A stretch of DNA of 64,000 nucleotides from positions 62,001 through 126,000 of the forward strand of contig WHVD01000100.1 of the NCBI GenBank assembly GCA_015178975.1, written 5' to 3'. Under the pieces are notes generated by a model, which saw only the letters and a program-made list of their open reading frames with translations, was not told the origin of the DNA and made no database searches. The position numbers and the translations under genes were made by a program. This stretch comes from Hysterangium stoloniferum (lineage: Eukaryota > Basidiomycota > Agaricomycetes > Hysterangiales > Hysterangiaceae). Within the stretch, counting starts at the first letter, position 1, and every line of letters begins with the position of its first letter. Shown here in pieces: positions 10,866 to 24,496 of the stretch.

Positions 10866-11986
10866 GTTTTCCCCACAAGCATGTCTGAAGTAAACTTGCT
10901 TAGGTGTGATACACATTTCACTCATTGGGTTCACTTCATCTGTCTCCAACCAGTGGGCATCAGGGAGCAGCCTGCTCCATTAGCTTCAAGGAAGGGGATC
11001 CTTTGGTTGTAGTATGAAGCTTGATGGGAAACGCTTCATCGGGAAAGTGGGAAGATCAGTAAGTATGCCGTCTATATTGTCTAGAGCCATCTAGGAGAGC
11101 TAGCTAGCTTGGCTAGACTCGGCTAGACACACGACTTTCTCGAGATCCCTATTTACTAGTCAGTATAAAAGCTTACTATAGATCTAGGGAGGCCAGGGAG
11201 GCCAGGGAGTCTACATAATGGGTGTAGATATTCCCAAATCCCTGATGTTCACCATCTACCAATATCAGTTTAGCGGCACAATCTGGTAATATTTGATACT
11301 TACCAATTAGCACTACCAGGGAAGACGTCGACACTCGTAACACCGCTCAGGATAGTGAGCCTAAGTCCATCATCATCATGCGTATTTAAAACTGTCTGAA
11401 GACTTCAATCTGGGTTGCGTTATGCCGTTGAGTTTAGGTCGGTTGCGCTATCCAATTCTGGCGCAGAATCGACGCCTAGATGTCAGTGAATGTCGATAAC
11501 TCTGTGTCAGCGTTGTGACAGTGAGCAAGGCAAAAAGAACGAGTCACTCATGGGCTCACCCTGAGGTCACCCACGCCCCTTCGCATCGACGATTACAAGG
11601 CTCGAACCGTAAAGACTTTCAGCCTCTTGGATATATGGGCCTCCGCTCCACCTGATCAACCCTTTGTTCAATAACACATTGCCTTTCAGGGTTTCATTCC
11701 CCCCCATGGTTTCCGGTCCAAATCGTTGCGTCGTGTTTTATCGTAGGCGGTGTCGCCCTTCCAAAGTTCGCAGGAGGACCTGGTATGAACCCAAGCTCCT
11801 GGCAACGCTCCAGAACATGTGCAGCATTGGCAGGAATGAGGCGGTTAGGGTTGGATGATGTGTACGAATATCAATAAGCTGGCAAGCATAGCGGGGCTAT
11901 CGCAGATAAGGCAAACCAACGTGAGGAAATGCTTGATTTCTCCTTCCCCGTTTGTATACATGACTAGGCCTTAGAAGCTCTCCCAT
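10866..11986 (-). pseudogene. Fungal amidohydrolase-family pseudogene, copy 1
   Basis: Read on the minus strand from an ATG at 11986. Recognisable pieces are NAAHVLERCQ, FIPGPPANF, ATIWTGNHGG, NVLLNKGLI, HLGVDSAPELD and HACGENP, the signature order of fungal membrane-anchored amidohydrolase-related proteins (metal-dependent hydrolase superfamily). An intron with GTGAGC...ACAG separates VTSG from VIDIH, and one with GTAAGT follows the SAN motif. Lesions: a frameshift in a G run after TGNHGG, a frameshift after DAKG, and a stop in place of the middle residue of the HxH metal motif. A 211-bp repeat (11037-11247) is inserted, and the 3' part is cut off by the Copia-A nest. Copy 2 is at 62690-63897. 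The lesions listed differ between the copies, so they decayed separately. Confidence 0.8.
11037..11247 (+). repeat. Short dispersed repeat (MITE-like), copy 1
   Basis: This is absent from the otherwise colinear amidohydrolase copy 2, so it is an insertion. Its ends are imperfect inverted repeats, CATCGGGAAAGTGGGAAGAT against CATCAGGGATTTGGGAATAT, and TTCA flanks it on both sides if the left boundary is set two bases in. It contains GAGAGCTAGCTAGCT and a TATAAAAG word. Its first ~150 bp recur inverted at 31229-31377. Family unknown. Confidence 0.6.
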
Positions 11987-12824
11987 AAACCTCAGACAAA
12001 GTGCAGCTGAAATGATCTATTTATACTGCAGAAAGTTGTCAAAGACGAAAAAGGCTTTCAGCTAAAAATGAACTCGATTGACCATAAACAGTTCACATGC
12101 TAAGCCCAGTAGTCGGCCATCTGGGGGTCCCAACTACCAAGAGCGCACTTAGGCGATAACAATTGCTTGAGAGAGAAAGGTCTCAGAAGATCAACCGATG
12201 GTCAATATTGAGTGCTTAACCATTTTAAGTCGACGCTCCTTTAAGAGAGTGCAAATAAAGGAAAAATGGTTTGAGGATGATTCTTCTTGGTGCACAAACA
12301 GCACTTCTTTAGCGAAGAGCAAGAGACGCTGACTACTAACAGCGAGCATGTTGTAAGCACACTTGGCTGGCTGGTTGCTTTATGCTATAACCAATATCCC
12401 GTGGATAGTGCAGAAAGGTCAAATTCTTGCGAATCTAGTCACATTACCACCCTAAGGGGGAAAATCCGTAATTTTGTGGAATACCAGACGTTCTATATCA
12501 CTTGCCAACACCATGATTAGTCCGAAATGCATCCCTTTATTATGTGCTGCATATTGGATAGCAACAATATAAGTAAGAATGTCACAGAAAAAGCTGGTGT
12601 TGGCGGTCAGTAAAGGGGTTAAGAACGTAAAAGGGTTTAGATTCTGGAAGACGGCGCAACGGATCAGACTCACAAGCACTCGTGAGGGAAGGTGAATACG
12701 ATGGATAAGCAGGGTGAATGAGTGACATCAGGGAGGAGATTGGGTTCATGGAAGGCTACCAGTGGTGCCTGATTTACACCACTCTCTTGCCGCACCGCAT
12801 TCCATCACCATATCCCCAGTGAGT
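11987..12824. other. Upstream region of amidohydrolase copy 1; otherwise no gene
   Basis: The first ~110 bp match the same region upstream of copy 2, including a minus-strand TATAAATAG at about 12018-12026 (TATATATAG in copy 2). This is the probable core promoter of the ancestral gene, some 35 bp before its ATG. Beyond this I see no supported gene; a 77-codon open frame at 12287-12520 has no recognisable features. Confidence 0.5.
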
Positions 12825-12913
12825 TCACTCTGTCAGTGGCATCCAGATAAAATCCCAGAGCGCTTCAGCAATACTCCTAAATCTCAATGTTTGGGACCCA
12901 ATACGGAGGGGTG

Positions 12914-14962
12914 TCACAATTCTAATGGTGAATGAGGGGAGGAAATGGTCGCTCGACCGGAAGCAGAAGGAGCGCTCCCGGCCCATCCATTGTCCTCCAG
13001 TATCGACATGCAATACGAGCTGGATAGGACCGAACGACCAGTGAACGGATTGGCGATGAGGAGTAAGAGGGAGTCCGAGTCAGTTTTCAAACGTGAAACA
13101 TCTTCCAAATCGTAGGGGAGATAGTAAAAATCAGTCGGATCGAAGCGTGAGAAAAAATTGACGAAAGCGTTTACTACATTTTCTGCCTGTATTTCCCCAA
13201 AGGAAATTTCTGGATCGGGAGAAGCTGCTATGAGGGACGTGATGGTTTTGATTGTTCTAGCAAGAGCATTGAACGTGAACCATAGGTGGGGTTGAATCGA
13301 AAAATGACTAGAAGGGAAAGGTAAGTTGAGATATCAGCTGACAAAAGTGCATGCACAACGTGCCATAGATAGAAAGCAATAAACAAGGCAAATCGACTAA
13401 TCTTCTTGACGTCGTCTATCAGCAATACCCTGTCAGCGAAGAATCTATGCACATCTCGTCCTTTGTCCTCGAGGAACAAGCGAATGTGATTGTGTCGCAA
13501 TGTAGTCCCAATCGTGGTATCTAGGGCGATATCCAATAATGCCTCAGAGAGGATATGAAACCGTGTATCCTGTTGAGAACATGATGTGGAGACTATCATT
13601 TGGTAGTATATAAAGTGAGGAGCATCTCTGTTGTCATACAATGATCTTGAGTCGAATTTGGCATGGCTTGAGTTAGCTCGGTGTGAAGAATGCTGACAAC
13701 ATATCTTACCGTTGTTGCACCGAGGATTCCAAGTAATCATGAATAGCATTCAGCTCCTCGAATGAAATTCTACGTAAAAGGCAGAGAAGTAGCAGGAGAT
13801 ATGTAAGCGTGAAGGGAGAGGGATAATGGTCCCGTTCCCACGAGCCAGTGAGGCATGGAGCGAGAATTACAATGAAAGCGGATAGAACCTCGTCATAATG
13901 ATTATCCAATGGTGCACTCGTCAGATTTTGATATAGTGCTGACGTAACTTCAGGCGACACATGATGTATGGAATCACGGAATGCATAACCTAAGCATTCT
14001 AATATAATCTGGATGTAATCATCGCGTTGTTTATGAGGGAGAAAGGTGAGCGTGCGAAAAACGCCGGACGCCCGTTCTCGAATACAAATTGGGTAGGATG
14101 GCCTGCGAAGATGTTCAATATTTAATAGAGAGTATTTGCAACTAATATATATTAGCAAAACTGAATTGGTTCCTGATTTCATATCAGGAACCAATTCAGT
14201 TTTGCTAATATATATTAGTTGCAAATACTCAAAGGGGGTTGGCGATAAACTCGCGTAATAGATGGTCACTCGTACCGCATTAGATCAACCGTTTCTTGCA
14301 AGATTATTCCAAGCTTTCGCGTGGATGGAGGTGTGTCAAGTCCGCCAGTAACTTCATGACGCCGATTCACAATTCGATCATAAACCAATAGCTTGGCACA
14401 CAACAACCAAACCTTTGAGCGATAAAGGATTATCCCGCCGATTCGTTCCAAAGCGAGTCCACAAAAATACCCAGGTTCAATCTCAGCTTCTGTGTCAATA
14501 GTCGTTTCGCTAGCACCCCAGTCAAAGTTTGGGTTCCTGTTGGATCCAGAGCCGTCTGGGACTATAAACACCTTTGGCGGATAGCGGCATGTCGCCTGAC
14601 CTCGGCACTGTGGAAATCAGGTATTGGGTGGGTGAATAATGATAATGATCGGTTTCAATGAATGGACGACCCACAATTTTGCTTATCCAAATGGAAATCT
14701 GTTCTTTAGACAACTGGATATGACCAACAAACTCGTTCCCCTGTAGGCATAACTTGTGGCCTGGTTCGTCGCAACTCCATTGCTCACGGAGCACGTCGTA
14801 AGCGTTCATCATTCTCATAATCTCGTCATTGCCCCGCCGAAAGTTGGCATTTGTTACTGCTGCTGAAGGGGAAATCGTAAGGGGTATCCCTGCAACATCG
14901 GCTGTCCGAGTTATCTCGTCCATCTCGTAGGTATTTGGCTGGGAATCGGTAGTGATGGGCAT
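12914..14962 (-). CDS. Unrecognised host gene with introns, possibly decaying
   Basis: I do not recognise the family. On the minus strand a chain of open frames joins through plausible introns: start ATG at 14962; intron 14275-14103 (GTACGA...GCAG, phase 2); intron 13709-13646 (GTAAGA...CAAG, phase 2); a 35-nt gap 13342-13308 that is either a very short intron or a frameshift; then open to 12914. A further frame change near 14530-14600 has no good splice sites, so the gene may be a pseudogene. The product would be roughly 600 residues, mostly hydrophilic, with a Leu-rich hydrophobic segment (TYLLLLLCLLRR) in the middle. No signal peptide or known motif was seen. A TTATAAG word lies about 55 bp upstream of the ATG. 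Its first clear intron carries the palindrome at 14130-14230. The 3' end is uncertain: a second frame stays open to 12825. Confidence 0.5.
14130..14230. repeat. Perfect palindrome, 48-bp arms, 5-nt loop
   Basis: Bases 14130-14177 and 14183-14230 are exact inverted copies around a TTCAT loop. It lies inside the 173-nt intron of the minus-strand host gene. Removing the 101 bp leaves a 72-nt intron, the usual size here, so it looks like a recent insertion. No clear target duplication is visible. In a transcript it would form a very stable hairpin. Confidence 0.95.
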
Positions 14963-16627
14963 GAGTACTTCGTTTTCAATACACGAAGAGTGATATCCCT
15001 CTGTTATAAGTAATTGGGCGACATGTGCATCACATTACGATGCGGCTGTGTTGCTGTGCTAGGCTTTTCTATCACTGGCAAGCCAAAAATGATCTGAAGC
15101 ATTTCTCAATAACACATTGTCTGATAGCAAGATTGTATGCATATGTCTTATCCTATATCTAACATGGCGACTCAAGATGATCCTCCTCTATATTCCCGGC
15201 TAGAAGAACAAGCAAATTTCTGATAGCGAGACTGAGGATAATGCACTTCAAACAAAGCATATATCAGAAATTGTCAAATGTTTATATACCCTAGCTGGCT
15301 AGTATAATAAGCCAAGCGCAGCTGTTTTTTGAGTGATGTTTTTTACGCGTCGGTGTATACTATCTCAGCGAGGTAGCTGAACCTTGATCTATGGTTTGGC
15401 CCAAGATATTAAATAAAGAAATAAAGAAATAATAGCTACCGTTATGGAGTGCGTGGAAATGGAGCTGGGGGGGAGGGCGGAGATAACATGACGATGGGGG
15501 CAGCGATGAGGATACGTTGACGGTGAAGACCAGGGTCAGTCAAAAGTAAAGGTGGGGGTAAGGGCAGGGGCGGAGACAAGGTAATCGAAGTATGAGGGTG
15601 ACTCGAAAGCGAAATTGAAGCTAGGGTTAGACGAAGGTGAGGGCGTGAAGACAGAGGACAAGTTATTTTGACTGCAACGATACTATGGCTAATCAAGACA
15701 GTAGCTGTCACGCTTCGCCCAGCTCAACACTGTGGTGCCGTGCCTCGCGCTCGTGGATGTAGGCGTACGCGCGAATACCGCCGTCAAACAATTCGCACGC
15801 AACTTTGGCGACGTCGTCGGGTGCTCACTCCGCTGCAATTGAAACCCAGAATACCATGGGCGGTGCAGTGGGACCAAGTAGAGAGAGGAGGGATAGCAGG
15901 GGCATGATCAAGAGCTAGGGAAGAGGTGGCATAGCAGTGTGGGTTAAATATACGTGTTGCAGCCGGGTGAGCCTAAATACCCACTCTGACGTGAGAATAT
16001 TACATTAGGGGGCGACAGCACCCACATGCTTTGTAATACATACTTGTGTTGCCTTTGTTTGGTCACACCATCAAATAAATTTTTTTACCCAACAACTCAG
16101 ATCTTCAGAACAGTAGTGGACCGCCCCTTAGCAACCTTGCTAATGGCATGTTATGGATACCAGGTGCCTATGTCCAAGATTAGATGGTCTTGGGGTCGGT
16201 CAACTTGGGCTGCATATATTTCAATGGTGTTATTCAACAGGATGGACTTCAAGAGGTGAAGGATATCTGTGCCACCCATTTTCTGAACCCCCTGCTGGGA
16301 AGGACAAATGGACCTCTCTATTGGCAGTGCCAAAACTAGAGTGGTGTCTGGGTGGAGATTTTAAGGGAAAAGAAAATTACTCAAGGAAAGGCTGAGCAAT
16401 TAATTCTTGAGGGCCAGCCACTCAGAAGACTATAATGTGCTTGCTATTTTTAACATAGGATAGTTGGGGGGTTGGGGCACAGAATAGTGGCCCTAGTGGA
16501 TGAATAGACTACCACTTGGACATGGACACATACTGGTTACCAGATGTAACCAAACTCAGATGACTGCATGTTGGACAGAGTCACAGACATTAGATAGGGA
16601 ATATTATAGATACATGTGGGTACTTAG
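14963..16627. other. No supported gene
   Basis: The proximal part would be the promoter of the minus-strand gene. 15430-15900 is locally G-rich or C-rich with short frames on both strands that have no family features. 16020-16627 reads like old element debris. Gypsy-1 begins at 16628. Confidence 0.4.
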
Positions 16628-17741
16628 TGTGAGAGGTATGGTGAAATACACTCAGGAAATATATGTCACGAACGTACAAACTCAAATTTCGATAATATTC
16701 AATTTGACATTTTTTTGACATTTCTTCAACTTTCCGACTCAATTTACAACTTGACTTCCAACTCAACTATTCTTCGACCATATCTTCGACAATCTCGAAT
16801 ATCTTCGACTTGTCTCAGGTTGATGTCATTGATGATTTCACTTTGATATCATATTATCATCATAGGTAAATGATATATAGTATATAAGGGCTACGAAAGA
16901 AGTGAAGGAAGTCAGTCAGAAAACCTGTATTATATTATATTATTACTGTATTACATAATCGTCGAACTTTTCCGAGTCCTTCTTTGACTTATTTATTCGT
17001 GAGCCTCTGTGTCCTATCTTCACCTCGTGCTTTATCAACAGGACGAATTAATACTTCGTCGAATGAGGCACCTTTATTCGATATTGTTGAATATTCTTCG
17101 ATTGTTTATTTGACTTTATTGAGTAAAATTTGATTCATGACAATATAGTCGGATGAGCTCTCACTATATCTCTCTTATTATTTCTGTTTCCTCTCTTTTA
17201 TTATATCTATAATTAGTTCGACGACCTATGTATGCAGTACATCGACTCTTGTGGGCGCACACACGCCAGACTTATGTATTCTAGCGCCCATAGTTTAGAA
17301 CTCAGACACTTTTTACACCGTAACCACGACTTACCCAGACACCTGTTAGTGTCCTGTAAGTTGTGATTGGTGTATCGTCTCGACCGTCACAGACGGGCTT
17401 TAGCTACTCATTCAATCTGAGTTTCGAACTGTACCAGTCAAAACTCAATCCTTATCTCAACCCGCATGGACTACATCCACGCTACTCTATTAGTTGACTC
17501 TCTAACTACTCTACTTGCACTCGAGCAGTCGTCCAGAATTGCACTTAACAGTCGATTCTACTTATTCATTCTAGCTATCTACCTTACTTTAGATAGCTAC
17601 TTCTCTCTACCGTATTGAACTAAGTAGTCAATACGCGTTCGGTCTGTATTAGACTTAGACAGTCAATACATTGTGGTATTGTACCTAAACGGTCGATATT
17701 CTTCATATATAGAACGGTTAGAACTTCTACCACTCTTCACA
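16628..17741 (+). repeat. Gypsy-1 5' LTR (LTR-A), interrupted by a solo LTR
   Basis: Starts TGTGAGAGGTATGG and ends CCACTCTTCACA, matching the solo LTR-A copies. CTTAG precedes it but is not repeated after it, as expected for the 5' LTR of a longer element rather than a solo LTR. Without the nested LTR-E it would be about 630 bp. Confidence 0.85.
16664..17142 (+). mobile_element. Solo LTR, family LTR-E, TSD ATATA
   Basis: 479 bp from TGTCACGAACGTAC to GATTCATGACA, flanked by ATATA at 16659-16663 and 17143-17147. It lies inside the Gypsy-1 5' LTR. It is related to the LTR at 37660-38091. Confidence 0.92.
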
Positions 17742-17820
17742 GTGGTGATCCGGGCCGGACCGTACTTTCCCTATGAAGAAAAAAACGATATCTTACGACT
17801 ATAAGCTTCTAAGCACGTAA

Positions 17821-20583
17821 ATGACTACTGGCAAGAACCAAACGTCGAGACCTTCAATGACCCCGAGTAATTCAAAACCTCGTCAAAGACCTGCGAGTCT
17901 GGAACCACCCCGTAACGTCACCATGAGGAAGTCTTCGTTGACTTTTCAAAAACCAGTTCTTCCTGGGAGTCCTCCTGGAGCAGCAGCTGGACCGTCAATG
18001 GAAGCCCCCCCAAGTCCTCGAGAAGAACGTCCGCCGACTGAGCAGTCAAACATTCCAGGAGCTAATGTCAAGACTATCCGTGCTTCTGAACCTGTTCTCT
18101 CATTCCCACCTAGACAGGTCATCCTTAAGCAATTCTTCGGGGGTCACATGATCTATGCTCAACCCATCGACTTACAATGGGATGCGTACTACGCTGATCA
18201 AATCCCTGTGGATCAGGTTACTCCCTTCGTGGAGGAGTATAATTCGGATTACCCTCTTCTACCGACGACTATAGCAGTCTGGTTAGGTCATTATCAGGCC
18301 ATTTTATCAGCGCAAGATCTATTCACGCGACCTGGAACCCTTGAGGACCTGACCCACTCGATTCCTGAATGGTCGAGTGAGGTTACTTCTGTTATGGAAG
18401 AAGGAAGGATGATTCTTAAGCAAGAAGTGTTCTCTTCATTTCTCGAAGCGCTCTGCACACACGATGATGCGTTGCAAATCCTTCACGTCCTGCTCGGTGG
18501 GGATCACATCGTCCCTAAGGTTGACTACCAGTATATATACATCCAGATGTTGGAGGAGTCTCTTAATGGGATCACTCGGAATTCTTCATTTGCGTATTTT
18601 ACCTTAAGGGGTCGGTTAAGGCGAAATCAGAGGAGGCTTGATAAGATGGTTTTGGAAGTGCTCTACCCTTATGGTGATTCCATCCAGGTACCCGATTCGC
18701 CCATCTCCACAACCAGTTCGTTCATTTGTACCCTGAATGGGTCTCCCGACACTCGTTTCCTTCGTTCACTCAATTGTCCCATTATTTTGCAAGACTTCCC
18801 ATCAGATATGAGGACGCAAGTCACAGAACGTCTTCAGGAAAAGGGAATGGAAATCTGCACTCCCCTCTATCAACCTCAACCTCGTTGACCTTTGAATACG
18901 GCCGAAATCAAGAGAGGTATCGCAACGGAACCTAGCCCTACCCCCCATCAGGGAATTCACCGTTCTTGCGTCGTGTTTGAATGAATTCGGAGTAATCCTA
19001 ACGTCAGTGATCAACAAGCTGCGACTAGGAACTGATCAGTCGCCAACAGGGGTCGACCGTCTTTCTCTACTGCATTCACTGAGGGTATAGCTGGTCAAGT
19101 TGCTGGTCGAGGATTGCTGAATCCAGTCGATCCCCGCCATTCCCTGCCGATCTCCTCGAACCCCTTTCTGCCAGCAGGAGGACCCCCTAGTAATTCATCC
19201 AGTAGTTCTAGTGCCTCAAGCTATGGAGGAAATTCGGGACGTGGGGGGCGTTACGGTAGAGTACCTAACTCTCCCTTTCAAACTCCGATGCAGCCTCGAG
19301 TCAGCATGCCTATCGATGACTTACCTAAGGAAAAAAGGATTGCTCTTAACACCAACGACATCAAGATAAAATGGTCAGACCTTCCCGAATACTATGGAAC
19401 TCAGTCCAAGGCATTGGATTACATCATGGATATTATGAATCTCTCGGAGATCTCAGACTCCATGAGCACACTGTTGGGAGTCGCTCTGCCACGATGACTT
19501 ACCGGCGATGCCAAGATCTGGTGGAGCACCCTAGACCGTGAACATCGCACTGAATTCAGTCGATCTCATGGATCGTTTCTTTGGGGCATCATAGAAGGAT
19601 TACTTGGAACTCGTTGGTGCGAATCCTTAGCTCTATAATGGGAAGCCATGAAATTTCGACAAATCGGTCACAATCGTGAGACACCTGTTCATTACATTCA
19701 GCGGAGGGTCAAGCTCTATCGATTCTTGTACGGGTTCCACCAAAACTGGAAGGATGAAACGCGCAGACTCATCCTGACGCTGCCCACGGAATGGCTTTAC
19801 CTTCTACAGGGACAACCTATCGACGACATCATGAGCCTGCAGACTTATGCGAACAATTTACAGGAGGCTTTGATTAACGCTTGGGTTCAAACACATTGAG
19901 AGTGCTATCGGTTCCAAAAGCCCAGAGTCATGATTGCTGAGCAAGATGAGTCGGATCCCTGGCATGAGGAAGAACACTCTGGAGGAATTGACCCCACTAA
20001 CCAAGGTCACGTCCTCCTCGGCGAACTCGAGGATAAAACCATCCCTAGGAGATCGAACGTGAAGCAGGGTAAGAAACATGGCAAGTTCTTTTTCAAACGA
20101 AGTGACAAGAAAAGCATCGCCAAACCTCCGAAGGAGTGTTGGATTTGCGGGAGTTTAGAGCATTTTAAGATCGACTGCCCCCACACAGGCAGGATGTCGC
20201 ACTATGTCTCTATTAACAAGTGCTCCGCACAGAACCCAATGGAGGAGGCGGAGGATCAAAGGGCTTATGAAACGGTTTATGGATTAAGCGTACAGGGACA
20301 AGTACATAACATTGATGAGGAATCGATTTTCATTTCTGTCTACCTTCCTCATTCAGAGGACAACATCGTTTCAGACGTGAACACATCCTTGAATGAGAAC
20401 GAGACATTGCAAGTTTATGTTTCTATATCAGACCATGATTTTCTCAAGAAAGGAGATTGGCTAGACACTCATCGTCAGAACCGTGAAGGTCTGACTGAGA
20501 CAGAGTTTTATCACGACCTGAACCTCCCACCATTGAGGAAATCGTCGACGAGGACGCATTTGCGAACCAATCTAAGGAAATAA
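17821..20583 (+). mobile_element. Gypsy-1 gag region
   Basis: This is the gag part of Gypsy-1, broken. It begins with a basic Pro/Ser-rich N-terminus and has a capsid-like central part (LEVLYPYGDSIQVPDSP; later NDIKIKWSDLPEYYG). A CCHC zinc knuckle lies near 20140-20185. The same words recur in the minus-strand copy at 46.4-48.5 kb, and a scrap recurs at 2010-2164. Confidence 0.85.
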
Positions 20584-22911
20584 GTCAGACCTACGTTATA
20601 GAAGACCCCTCTGAGTCAGAGGGATCGGAGGAGGAGAGCTTCCCCTTCGACCCAGGGCAATTACCCGACTTAATTCCTTGCAATGAGTCAGACTCTGAAG
20701 CGGACGACTCTATTTCGAATGCCACTCCCAAGGTACCTAACGGTAGATGTATCAGGAGGAACATCAAACTGGCTGCAAGAAAAGAAAGCAAAAGACCTAG
20801 AGTCCAATACCCCCGATCCAGTCGACTTATGAAGGAGGATTTGACTATTATCTATTGCAGGAGGGACCCTCCGGGTGGATATTCCAGTATTGGGATTTCA
20901 GCATTACGCATCTACGGACGCGTAGGGAATTCAGAAGCCTCAAATCCCATTAAAATCAGGCTGGACCCTGGGGCTGACCTCTCCTTAATTTTGGAGGACT
21001 TCTATAAGGAACTAGAGGACCGTCCTAAGCTCAAGCAAGGACTCAAGCTGTGCCTCGTACAACTTACCGGTAATGCCAAAGTATTAGGATACGTCAATGT
21101 CCCCATTTATCTCGAGGACGACACTGGTATGCTCCTTAAATTCACCGCCAAAATGTACGTTGTCTGAGGTATGACCATCCCGATTCTTCTTGGAGAAGAC
21201 TTTCATGTGAACTATGAGATCGGGACACTGCGAGACCAACCGCTGGGTTCCAGATTGATTTTGCCTGGGAGAGCAGGATCTATCCCAGCCAGTTCTTCCA
21301 AGGAGCCGCAGCCTTTAGCCTTTTTGATTAGCAAGATCCCCTTTGAGGAACTAGCCAATGACTCGCCTGAATTGACTTCCAAACCAGACAAAGGAGTGCG
21401 TACTGAAAGAGTCGCACGGGCCTTGCAGGATCGTACTATAGAACCGGAATCGGCTCGATTAGTACCAATCTTTGTAGGAGATCTTATTGGTGACCAATGG
21501 ATAGTCGAGGGAGTTGTCTTGCAGAATGACGATGGGAGTATACTAGCTGCTCCCACCACCGCCATCTCTAGGGAACGTGCCACAATACCTCTCTGACGCC
21601 AAGAATCATCAGACGAGGGGAAACCGTTGGATTAATTCACGACGTGAACAAATGGGCCCAGACTCCTAGATCTTCGACTGAGAAAGCATCGATGCAGTCA
21701 ACAGCAACCAAGATTGCCCATCTCGTCAAGAGTCTATCAAAAATAGAAGAGGAGCGTGTCCTTAATCCTCAATCCTCCAGACTGCCCCCAGAATGGGAAC
21801 TCGCAGATGATTTTGACCCAGAAGGTCCTAAAATGTCAGAGGTTGCCACCACGGAAACGTTTCGTGCGGAAGATCTGCATAAGCTGGTTAACTTAGGACC
21901 TGACATCCCTACCGATGTCTCCTCCCACTTGGAGTCGGTATTAACTAAGAATGTCCTAGCCTTTGGAGTAGACAGGCGACTGGGACAAGTAGATGTCAAG
22001 GTCAATGTCCCATTGAAAGAGGGTGCGCAACCTATTTCAATGTCAATGTTCCCAACCTCCCCAGCTAATAGGAAAGTCATTGATGAACAAATGGATACTT
22101 GGTTCCAACAGGGAGTAATCGAACCGTCCAAGAGTCCTTGGGGGGCGCCAGCCTTTGTCGTCTATCACAACGGGAAACCATGAGTAGTGATCGACTATAG
22201 AAAGTTGAACAGCCTAACAGTTCCCGACAAATTCCCACTGCCATGCCAGTCGGAAATCATGCAAGCGCTTTCGGGCTCCAACATCTTATCTTCCTTTGAT
22301 GCACTAGCCAGTTTTACCCAAGTTGAAATGTTAGAGGAAGACAAGCTGAAGACTGCCTTCAGATCCCATCGAGGACTGTGGCAATTCAGGAGAATGCCCT
22401 TTGGACTTCATAATGGACCTTCTATATTCCAAAGGGTTATGCAAACCGTACTTGCACCTTACTTATGGATATTCTGCCTTTTTTATATTGACGACATCGT
22501 GATCTTTTCTAAGACATGGGACGATCATCTAGAACATTTAGATCAGGTTTTACAAGCCATAATTGCTGCGGGAATCACTCTCTCGCCCAAAAAGTGCTAC
22601 GTGGGGTATAATTCGATTCTACTACTAGGACATAAGGTGTCTAGACTTGGCTTTTCGACCCATCAAGAAAAGGTCGCCGCTATATTAGAATTGGCTACGC
22701 CTTCTAAGATAGCAGATCTTCAACATTTTCTAGGGATGGTTCTGTACTTCTCTGCGTACATACCATTTTACTCCTGGACGGTCGCTCCACTTTTCAACCT
22801 CTTGAAGAAAGGAGTTCATTGGAATTGGGATTCTGAACACACCCGATCTTTTGAGGACATCAAGGTTGCGTTGAGCTCTGATCCAGTACTCGGACACCCC
22901 GCGAGCGGTAT

Positions 22912-23496
22912 TGTTACGACCCGTTCCTGGATATTTCAATATCCGACTTCCGGTCTCCCACTCCCGAGTTCCGATCCCCGACTTCCGACTTTGACCTCCG
23001 ACTATGGAACATCATAGTTACCGTATCATCTGCATTCTTCCCTTGTTCCGCATTTGGTAATTTGTCCGTTGACAAGTATTCACTCGTTTGTTTGTTATAT
23101 TCCTGTTACAGAATATTGCCTTCCTAATATGTCTTATTGTATTTCCATTTTAAGAACACTTCCGTTTCCGTCTTATTATGGTCTTAGTTTGTAGTACAAT
23201 AACGAGCAGACTTATATTAGTTTCCGCGAATTTGTACTTTACCTTAGATCTGATATCGACTTAGTTTCTTATTCCTTCTCCCATCTTTCTGTATGCTCGA
23301 TATTAGGAACTCTTTGGAACTCTGAATATCCATAACTCCCATCATAAGTCTCACCTCCGAAATTAAGGACATTGAGCGTTTGCGTAGAGGCGCAGCACAT
23401 AAGCTGAAGCCGACGTCCTGACCCTATCTAGTCGTTCCCGAATTCCCGGTGACTTCTCGATAGTTCCGGAATAAGTTCCCGACACGGCACTTAACA
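22912..23496 (+). mobile_element. Solo LTR, family LTR-F, TSD GGTAT
   Basis: 585 bp from TGTTACGACCCGTTCC to GGCACTTAACA, flanked by GGTAT at 22907-22911 and 23497-23501. It interrupts Gypsy-1 between reverse transcriptase and RNase H. Many CG sites are intact. Confidence 0.94.
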
Positions 23497-24496
23497 GGTA
23501 TGCCTTATCGGTTATACACAGACGCTTCGGACTTTGCGCTAGGATGTTGTCTCCAACAAATACAGAAAATGACGCTTAAAGACCTAAAGGATACGAAGAT
23601 TTATGCCCAAGCACGAGCAGCCTTCAATCAATCACGAGACGTGCCCATCTTCGTTACTCGTTATAAAACCAAGGAGCCGGAATTCACCTGGATGGATTCC
23701 TGGGCCACAGATTTTGACGACACCAGTGTCACGGTCGAACACGTTATCGCCTATTGGAGCCATACGCTCAAGAAAGCAGAATTCCATTTCCAGCCCTTTA
23801 TCGAAGGCGAACATATCCTTCTGATCACTGACCATGCAGCGTTACAATGGGCCAGATCTTATGAGAATACTAATCATCGACTGGCTGCATGGGGGGCAGT
23901 ATACGCTGCATACCCTGGTCTGGAAATCCTACATAGAGCAGGACGAATACATAGCAATGTTGACCCACTGTCCAGACTTCCTCGAGTACCGGACTATGCT
24001 AGCCCCGTGAGAGACAACCTTTTACCGATCGTAGCGGATTCTTATAACCGGAATGACGATGAGACGTTATGGGAGAACAAACCAGCGGAAAAAGCCGTCT
24101 TTCTCACTCATCACGAGTTAGTCGAACCAGTCGGAACCATGGAAGAGGTCCCCCAAACGAAATGGGACTTGCACAATCTCCCCAGAAATGATGAAACCGA
24201 TGAAGCAAATTTTACTCTCTCAAATCCACAATTGCTTATAGAGATCGACGAAAATTATGCTAAGGAACTTTGCGATGGATACCAGAAGGATCCTGCCTTC
24301 AGAAATCATTACGCCACCGATCCCATTTCTCCAAACATGGTGACTACTCCTTGGCATTATTTCATCGGAAAGAATAAGCTATTGTTCTTTCGAGATTCGG
24401 ACTGGAAAAGTCGAATCTGCATTCCTAGTAGCATGACGACAACCATACTCAAGCTGATACATGATAATCCCTTCGAAGGAGCTCATGCAGGCAGCC

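Noticed and set aside
12287-12520. 77-codon frame as a small gene
   Set aside because: No start context, motif or counterpart next to amidohydrolase copy 2 within the window.
15668-15907. Arg-rich 79-codon frame
   Set aside because: Overlaps open frames on the other strand in a compositionally biased stretch; no family features.
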